Part shown: positions 33,107 through 38,143 of the stretch, piece by piece
Layout: each line of letters opens with the position of its first letter
How positions within the stretch are numbered: the first letter of the stretch is position 1
Assembly: GCA_947623595.1 (NCBI GenBank)
Contig: CANQHC010000021.1
Span: 1 to 38,143, forward strand
From: an uncultured Clostridia bacterium
GTDB taxonomy: Bacteria; Bacillota; Clostridia; TANB77; CAG-508
Length of the DNA: 38,143 nucleotides
Reading direction: 5' to 3'
Translations under genes and position numbers: made by a program
The notes under the pieces: model-generated
Databases searched by the model: none
The model's input: the letters and a program-made list of their open reading frames with translations, nothing else
What the model was told of the DNA's origin: nothing

Positions 33107-33967
33107 CTATCTTGAATCTTTTGACACTCTATGTAATAAAAAATTTCCTGAAATTATAAATATAAAAATAAAAATTATAAGTATTCCCCAAACATTATAT
33201 AAATGCCTTGAACTATATTGAAACATATTTTCAATTTCATGTGGAACATTTTGCACTGTTAACTGAATTTTCAGTTTCATGGAATTCAAATTACTCGTTG
33301 TGCCCAGTGCCTCCATCCCCCATCGACTTATCATAATATAAGATACCCAATTCGCCATTCCTTTCATTTCAAATAAAATACCAGAAAATATCAACTGGAC
33401 AATCAGAATATATGGAGCCATAACATTCGCCGTTTCTGTTTTCTTTACTAGACATGAAATACACATTCCCATAGCATCTGCCGCATACATTAGCAACAAG
33501 ATGCTGATATAATATTCTATCAACGTGTTACCAAATATAATTCCATTATCCGGCAATGGATTATCATAATATTTATTTACTCCCACATAGCTTGTACATA
33601 GAATTGCACTTTGAATAATGCAGAGAACAAATTGTATACTGGCTCTAGATAATATGTAACAGCGTATTCTCAATCCACTGACATAATCTCGTTTTATGTT
33701 TGCCCTGTCTTTTACTATAGTCTGAATGGAATTAAAGATTCCTCCCCAAATTGCTGCACTCACCAATACAAAACTTGCAGATTTTGTTCCATCATAATGA
33801 ACAAACATATTCTCTCCTGCTATCCACACTGTTATGATAGATGCAATAACAGGAAACATAAGTGACACCAACAAATTTTTCTTATCACTTAACAATATTA
33901 ATAAATATTGTCTCATCAATAACCGCAATTCTTTAAATCCGCTTATCCGTTTTGTGCCTTTTTTCAT
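33107..33967 (-). CDS. ABC-2-type transporter permease
   Basis: A 286-residue membrane subunit of the ABC-2/ABCG type. It has six hydrophobic segments: one near residue 35-52, one at about 62-80, then 105-125, 145-170, 180-200 and a last near 255-278. RDYVSGLRIRCYILSRASIQ is the typical loop before the second helix of ABCG permeases. The partner ATPase gene lies three bases upstream, so this is the same transporter. The substrate is unknown, although lipids or peptides are usual for the class. Confidence 0.83.
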   Translation of the reverse strand: MKKGTKRISGFKELRLLMRQYLLILLSDKKNLLVSLMFPVIASIITVWIAGENMFVHYDGTKSASFVLVSAAIWGGIFNSIQTIVKDRANIKRDYVSGLRIRCYILSRASIQFVLCIIQSAILCTSYVGVNKYYDNPLPDNGIIFGNTLIEYYISILLLMYAADAMGMCISCLVKKTETANVMAPYILIVQLIFSGILFEMKGMANWVSYIMISRWGMEALGTTSNLNSMKLKIQLTVQNVPHEIENMFQYSSRHLYNVWGILIIFIFIFIISGNFLLHRVSKDSR

Positions 33968-33970
33968 AAT

Positions 33971-35449
33971 CTAATTTCTCCTTATATATTTAGCTGGATT
34001 TTCAGCGACTAACTCATATGCTTTTTTTATACTTGTGCCAAAATATTTTTCAGCCTCATCTGGCGAACCTGAAAAAGCTAATCTTCCTACATCATCTACC
34101 TTTACCATCATGATAATTTGATCAAATAAATTTATATCAGAAACATCATGAATAATAACCAAAATACTCTTTCCAGATTCATGAGCTAATTTTCTCAAGA
34201 TAGTAAATAGTTCTTTTTTCGAAAATGGATCTAAACCTGCATCCGGTTCATCCAAACATAACAATTTCTTATCTGACACTAACTCTTTCGCAATATTTAC
34301 TCTTTTCTTTTCACCGCCACTGCATTTTCTAATAACCGTCTTCTTTTTACTTTCCAAATTTAGTTGCTTTAGTACTTCTTCTACACGTTGCTTGATTTCT
34401 GCCCTTTTAGTATCTGACGGTAATTTTAACCTAGCTGATTCTTTTAATTCTTCTCCCACAGTAAGCATTTCATGAAATACATTTTCTTGTGGAACACTAC
34501 CAATTAAAACTTTTAGTCTATCAAAATTCTCTATAAGATTCTCTCCATAAAAGAGTACTTTACCTTCTACACCATTTGTCTCCATACCATTTAGGCAATT
34601 CATTACTGTGGTTTTACCAGCACCAGAGCCTCCTAGCAATGCCACCAAGTTTCCTTTTTTCACTTCAATTTTAACATCTTTTATAAGTTCTTTCTTTCCA
34701 TGTCGATTGATATCTGGAACTTTTTTGCTGATAATATTAGCACTAATTGCCACTTTACCACCAAAACTCCCCTTACTTATTTCATTGTACAAAAGGTAAT
34801 TTCCTATTATTACACCATTCCAATCACATAAAGATATCCTGTCTTTTTCTCGTAATTTTACTGTTTCATTTACTTGTTTCCCATTTACCCATGTACCTGC
34901 TTTACTTTTACAATCCGACAAATAATAAAAACCGTTTATACAATCAATCTCAGCATGTTTTGCAGATATATACGATTTATTTATAATGATATCATTTTGT
35001 CCATCTCTTCCTAAAGTCCAATTAGATTTTTGCTTTAAAAATATACTCTTCCAATTATTTCCTAATTGGTCTGTCGAGAATAAAATCCAAACCCCTCTAC
35101 TATCCGGAGCATTAAGATTGTTAGCATCTATTCTAAGAATGTCACCATTCTCAAGCATTTTAGGTTTTAGATTTCCATTGATTCCAACATTTATCTTTTC
35201 ACCATTGTAATATGTTCCATTAATACTACCTAAATCCACATAATACCACTCATCCTCAATATGTATAAACTTCCCATGTTTTCTACCTGCTATCGGAGAA
35301 CTTAATATAATATCCGGATTATTTTCCGGTGTTTTTCTTCCTAAAATCCATTCATTTTTATAATCTAATGCCACTTGTCTTATATTCTGATTTTCAAAAA
35401 TAATCAATCTCGCTTCACTAGGTATTTCCAAATATGATTCTGTTTGCAT
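33971..35449 (-). CDS. ABC transporter ATPase with two FHA domains
   Basis: A 492-residue fusion. FHA1 (about 20-110) has WILGRKTPENN, AGRKHGKF and GSINGTYYNGEKI; FHA2 (about 130-215) has WTLGRDGQND, SAKHAEID and AGTWVNGKQV. Both keep the Arg, Ser/His and Asn residues used to bind phospho-Thr. The ATPase follows (about 240-470): LLGGSGAGKTTVMN, CSGGEKKRVNIAKEL and LLCLDEPDAGLD. It resembles ABCG half-transporters with N-terminal FHA, whose activity is set by phosphorylation. The kinase and phosphatase of this operon are the obvious writers of that mark. AGGAGG precedes ATG 35449. Confidence 0.92.
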   Translation of the reverse strand: MQTESYLEIPSEARLIIFENQNIRQVALDYKNEWILGRKTPENNPDIILSSPIAGRKHGKFIHIEDEWYYVDLGSINGTYYNGEKINVGINGNLKPKMLENGDILRIDANNLNAPDSRGVWILFSTDQLGNNWKSIFLKQKSNWTLGRDGQNDIIINKSYISAKHAEIDCINGFYYLSDCKSKAGTWVNGKQVNETVKLREKDRISLCDWNGVIIGNYLLYNEISKGSFGGKVAISANIISKKVPDINRHGKKELIKDVKIEVKKGNLVALLGGSGAGKTTVMNCLNGMETNGVEGKVLFYGENLIENFDRLKVLIGSVPQENVFHEMLTVGEELKESARLKLPSDTKRAEIKQRVEEVLKQLNLESKKKTVIRKCSGGEKKRVNIAKELVSDKKLLCLDEPDAGLDPFSKKELFTILRKLAHESGKSILVIIHDVSDINLFDQIIMMVKVDDVGRLAFSGSPDEAEKYFGTSIKKAYELVAENPAKYIRRN

Positions 35450-35457
35450 AACTCCTC

Positions 35458-36438
35458 CTATCCTTCTATTTCATTTAAAAAAAATTCAACTTCCGGTATA
35501 TCAAGTTGTATGAAAACCTCCCTAACATATCTGCTGAGTCTTGCATCTCCGTCACACGAAAATGCATCTTCTAATTTTGCATTCTCTACCGCATATATGA
35601 CAGCATTCTCAAAAATATTCTTTGCACAAAGTGGTTCCATATAAGCAGTTTTTAACATTTCATCAATCTGGTCCGTATCCATATTCAAATTAATACATAA
35701 TGATATTAATTTATCTCGCTTTGGATACCAGCATCCTTTATTAATCTCTGTCAAACAATTATGCAGAGAACTGCTCCAACCTACCGATAATTCTGATAAA
35801 CTATTATAATTACCATTTTCTATATTAATTTTTATATATGCTTTTATCTTTTTATACAGTTTACTAAACTGCGACCGGAATACAGGAAGTTTTTCATGAA
35901 TGAACTTTATAAGTCCCTCTTCCGTGTCACTATCTAATATACATATCAGAACATCCGATGTTTCAAAAGTATTTATGCTTTCCTCAACTTCTGTTTCATA
36001 TAGCTCTTTCTTTATTTGCCTTACTATATTCAAATAACTTTCATAAGTACTTGGTATACTGTCTTTTTCTAAAATAAATATTATTATACTATCATCTAAT
36101 GACTTTGGATATAATCTGGGATATCTACCATATCGTTCTAAGAAGTCATTCATTTCTTCAAGATTATACCCTGCTGCCAATCCAATCCTTATAAATTCTT
36201 CTCTTTTCTGAGGGATTGCACCGTTACACCATTTTGTAACACTCTGTCTGCTTACACCACATAATTCAGCCATTTTCTGCTTAGTATATTTATTTACTAT
36301 CTCATTGATTTTCTTCTTCCAAGATTCCCGTCTATCTTGAAGTTTCATCAATATCCCTTCCTTATATTCTTCTATACTTTCTGCATTCTGTGTTTCGATT
36401 TTTAAATAACCTGTAGTACTATAAGCATCTCCCTTCAC
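35458..36438 (-). CDS. HTH protein with internally duplicated helical module
   Basis: A 326-residue protein. A Cro/C1-type HTH lies near residues 45-75 (TKQKMAELCGVSRQSVTKW). After it comes REEFIRIGLAAGYNLEEMND and YPKSLDDSIIIFILE; a related block recurs near residue 240: RDKLISLCINLNMDTDQIDE and CAKNIFENAVIYAVE. The two halves thus seem duplicated. The central part is unrecognised. The start is GTG 36438 with GGAGG nine bases upstream; TTG 36459 has none. It stands eight bases before the FHA-ABC gene and is probably its regulator or a DNA-linked partner of the system. Confidence 0.65.
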   Translation of the reverse strand: MKGDAYSTTGYLKIETQNAESIEEYKEGILMKLQDRRESWKKKINEIVNKYTKQKMAELCGVSRQSVTKWCNGAIPQKREEFIRIGLAAGYNLEEMNDFLERYGRYPRLYPKSLDDSIIIFILEKDSIPSTYESYLNIVRQIKKELYETEVEESINTFETSDVLICILDSDTEEGLIKFIHEKLPVFRSQFSKLYKKIKAYIKINIENGNYNSLSELSVGWSSSLHNCLTEINKGCWYPKRDKLISLCINLNMDTDQIDEMLKTAYMEPLCAKNIFENAVIYAVENAKLEDAFSCDGDARLSRYVREVFIQLDIPEVEFFLNEIEG

Positions 36439-36481
36439 AATATCTTTCCTCCAAGCCAATTAAATATAATAAAAAATTATA

Positions 36482-37300
36482 TCATTTTTTGCTGTTTATC
36501 GCTACTTTAAATATACTTTTCAATTCTTTTATAGTCTTTATGATTTTATTCAAAATAAAGTTTTCTGCACACGTTAATTTACTTTCTTCCGGAAATATGA
36601 TTTTAATATCATCATCTTCTTGAATGCTATATTTAATTTCAACAACTTTGTCTGTTTGTTTAACTTTCAAATATAATTTCTGTAAATTATCTCTATCATT
36701 TTTACCAATACCAATTATAAATTCAGTATTTTTATATTTGCTATAATAAAAATCAAAGTTACTATCATCTTTAATCAAATAGCTATCTTTCTTGGGTATA
36801 TCACATTTCTTTAGTTTAATAATCGTATTTATCAATGACCTATTTGAGTCATTTGAAATATCTGATATAGTTTCTATATCTACATCAAATAGATCTTCCA
36901 ACTTCTCTTTTGATAAATATATATCACCTGTTATCAATCCACTAACTGGGTTTATATTGCTTAAATGTAACCTCTCAAGTGCATAATTATATGTTGTTTT
37001 TAAGTTAAATAATGTTTTTTCAGTATTCATGTAAAACTCTATTATTGAAGATTTATTATCTTCTACATATAAATTTCCATAAATTTTATTTTTTTCTTTG
37101 TTTCCTTTGATTAGATAATTAGTACCTTTTTCCTCCTTTGAAATATTTTTCGAGACATGAATATCCACCGTGTATTTCCCATTTTTATCCAAATAATACT
37201 TGACCTGCTTAACTATTTTATATTTATTAAATACTATTATAAAAATAACAATAATTCCTAGTAAAAATATCACAGCAATACTTGCAAACAATCTTTTCAT
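36482..37300 (-). CDS. membrane-anchored extracytoplasmic protein, operon leader
   Basis: A 272-residue protein with one N-terminal helix (LFASIAVIFLLGIIVIFIIV) and a large outside domain rich in beta strands and Lys/Asp: YYLDKNGKYTVDIHVSK, IYGNLYVEDNKSSIIEFY, KYKNTEFIIGIGKNDRDN. No cleavage site is convincing, so it is likely an anchored protein. The family is not recognised. ATG 37300 has GAGG at five bases and fits the predicted transcript; ATG 37333 overlaps the -10 box and is rejected. It could be the sensor or the substrate-binding part of the transporter system encoded after it. Confidence 0.65.
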   Translation of the reverse strand: MKRLFASIAVIFLLGIIVIFIIVFNKYKIVKQVKYYLDKNGKYTVDIHVSKNISKEEKGTNYLIKGNKEKNKIYGNLYVEDNKSSIIEFYMNTEKTLFNLKTTYNYALERLHLSNINPVSGLITGDIYLSKEKLEDLFDVDIETISDISNDSNRSLINTIIKLKKCDIPKKDSYLIKDDSNFDFYYSKYKNTEFIIGIGKNDRDNLQKLYLKVKQTDKVVEIKYSIQEDDDIKIIFPEESKLTCAENFILNKIIKTIKELKSIFKVAINSKK

Positions 37301-37331
37301 ATGCACCTCTATAACTTTATTTATGTTTTCC

Positions 37332-37389
37332 ATTGTATAATTGTTTTTTTCTTTAGTCTAACATTTAAAGTTACCTTATGATTTAATGT
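37332..37389 (-). promoter_or_regulatory. promoter and inverted repeat ahead of the kinase operon
   Basis: On the minus strand TTAGAC (37356-37361) and TACAAT (37332-37337) are 18 bases apart. Partly over the -35 lies the inverted repeat ACATTTAAA...TTTAATGT (37361-37389), which holds TAAAGTTACCT. The Cro/C1 gene transcribed divergently is a natural candidate to bind it. Confidence 0.42.
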
Positions 37390-37454
37390 TCAAAATCAAC
37401 TTCTTCCACTACCACTGAAAGATAATTTTTATAGACGTTATTGAACGAATTGAT

Positions 37455-37736
37455 ATGCTAATGAAAGAACGTAACTGGACAGACTACAAATTATCCGTTG
37501 AATCCAGTCTCTCTCCATCAACAATTGTAAATATTCACCGCCGACATACTGTACCTTCCATTCCTACATTGGAAGCTCTTTGTGATGCTTTTGGTATTAC
37601 CCTTTCCCAATTCTTTAATGAAAACTATTCTTCTGTTCAATTGAGCAAGGAACAGCAGGAACTTTTCCGCACATGGGTATCTCTGACAGATAATCAAAAG
37701 AAAATTATTGCTTCCTTGATTAAAGAATTCAAATAG
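37455..37736 (+). CDS. Cro/C1-family transcriptional regulator, start uncertain
   Basis: A 93-residue XRE regulator: YKLSVESSLSPSTIVNIHRR is the HTH, IPTLEALCDAFGITLSQFF the following helices, and SKEQQELFRTWVSLTDNQK the tail, all typical. It is the only complete plus-strand gene and diverges from the kinase operon. Relatives start about eight residues earlier (M-x-I/V-IERIDMLMKERNW). Here the frame upstream does read DVIERID, but the codon at the expected start (37431-37433) is ATA, probably a mutated ATG, and GAAAG lies nine bases before it. Translation may use ATA or the weakly supported ATG 37455. Confidence 0.75.
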   Translation: MLMKERNWTDYKLSVESSLSPSTIVNIHRRHTVPSIPTLEALCDAFGITLSQFFNENYSSVQLSKEQQELFRTWVSLTDNQKKIIASLIKEFK

Positions 37737-37985
37737 TAATCTTATATTTTTATTTATTATTTTTCTACATTAAAATAGACAGCATCTGCCGTCTGAGTAC
37801 ATATCTACATATCCATTTTTAGTATTTGTATTCAAAAAAACTTACATTCTGTACAATTTCCAAACTTTTAGAACCACAACCTATTTTTCAACCTTTTCTT
37901 TAGCACGGTTATTCTCTATGTTCGCAATCATTTCCCACAACGTAAAAACCACAACCTCTCTATATACAAGAGATTGCGGTATATT
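37737..37985. other. gene-free interval after the regulator
   Basis: AT-rich with no gene seen. It holds a weak stem at about 37787-37805 (AGACAGC/GCCGTCT) and the minus-strand terminator at 37948-37980. The string ACCACAACCT occurs twice (about 37874 and 37948). Confidence 0.4.
37948..37980 (-). terminator. terminator hairpin read from the right
   Basis: On the minus strand ACCGCAATCTCT pairs fully with AGAGGTTGTGGT (two G-U pairs), loop of nine, then TTTTT. On the plus strand the same positions mismatch, so it serves transcripts coming from beyond the right edge. Confidence 0.6.
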
Positions 37986-38143
37986 GGCTCTAAACTTTAC
38001 TTGGGGGTAAAGTTTAGAGCTTCTTTAAATTTTAGGTAAAAAAAGTAGGCACAGGAGCCATATTCTTTTATAATTGAATCACCACAACACAACGAAAGGA
38101 GACTTACCTATGCCTAATAATGATTTTATATCAAATATTTTAG
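37986..38143 (+). mobile_element. probable left end of an ISL3-family insertion sequence
   Basis: The sequence starts GGCTCTAAACTTTAC; ISL3-family ends commonly begin GGCTCT. A perfect stem GCTCTAAACTTTAC/GTAAAGTTTAGAGC (37987-38020) with a six-base loop follows at once, then TTCTTTAAATTTT, which would shield the element from outside transcription. About 120 bases in, a gene starts whose first residues fit ISL3 transposases. The right end is beyond the window. Confidence 0.4.
38110..38143 (+). CDS. 5' end of a gene, possibly ISL3-family transposase
   Basis: ATG 38110 lies eight bases after AAAGGAG. Only MPNNDFISNIL is visible before the window ends. ISL3 transposases often begin with a similar DFxxxLLxI stretch; eleven residues cannot prove it. 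Confidence 0.45.
   Translation, partial: MPNNDFISNIL

Overview
The window looks like an accessory region from a low-GC Gram-positive gut anaerobe of the Clostridia, most likely Lachnospiraceae. The DNA is AT-rich, ribosome binding sites are strong GGAGG types, TTG and GTG starts occur, and the families present (GNAT arrays, a VirD4-like protein next to a ClpP-like protein and an exonuclease, Sel1-repeat kinases, a broken EF-Tu tail) fit that group. The assignment is an inference. Almost every gene lies on the minus strand; only the regulator at 37455 and a partial gene at the right edge lie on the plus strand.

Layout in coordinate order. (1) 187-4978 is a run of single-gene cassettes: five different GNAT acetyltransferases, a HAD hydrolase, a small membrane protein, a methyltransferase scrap and a nucleotidyltransferase. 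(2) 5064-5898 is a scar of mobile DNA: a relaxase-like C-terminus, a decayed 3' end of an EF-Tu gene with a terminator, and possible insertion-sequence ends. (3) 5900-8205 is an unrecognised four-gene operon: membrane protein, two tiny acidic proteins, and a cysteine-peptidase-like (C39/papain-type) protein. (4) 8467-10197 holds a prenyltransferase-fold gene, a truncated paralogue, a broken gene and an operator-like site. (5) 10296-19998 is a defence-type island. It contains a SIR2-HerA pair whose herA is frameshifted, an AlbA/Schlafen-like protein, and a compact operon of a PAPS-reductase-like PP-loop protein, a GHKL ATPase and a methyltransferase-like protein. A related RNA hairpin with a U-tract sits just ahead of both the sir2 operon and the small gene before the PP-loop operon. 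(6) 20203-20815 is a graveyard of gene fragments (ASCH/DNA-methylase chimera, DUF488). (7) 20969-25204 has two paralogous helical-repeat proteins flanking a PHP phosphoesterase, a WG-repeat lipoprotein and small genes. (8) 25276-27835 is an exonuclease, ClpP-like protease and VirD4-like ATPase operon, probably from a conjugative element. (9) 28979-37300 is a signalling and transport operon: membrane-anchored protein, DNA-binding protein, ABC ATPase carrying two FHA domains, ABC permease, Ser/Thr kinase with about 15 Sel1 repeats, PP2C phosphatase, and a kinase-lobe fragment. (10) 37455-38143 has a Cro/C1 regulator that may have lost its first start codon, then the probable left end of an ISL3-like element.

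How the parts may work together: the kinase, phosphatase and FHA-ABC transporter form an obvious phospho-threonine writer, eraser and reader set. SIR2-HerA is a known NAD-depleting anti-phage pair. The PP-loop/GHKL/methyltransferase trio and the C39-like operon have the size, density and neighbourhood of defence systems, but I cannot match either to a named one. All functions are read from motifs and context only; nothing was searched.
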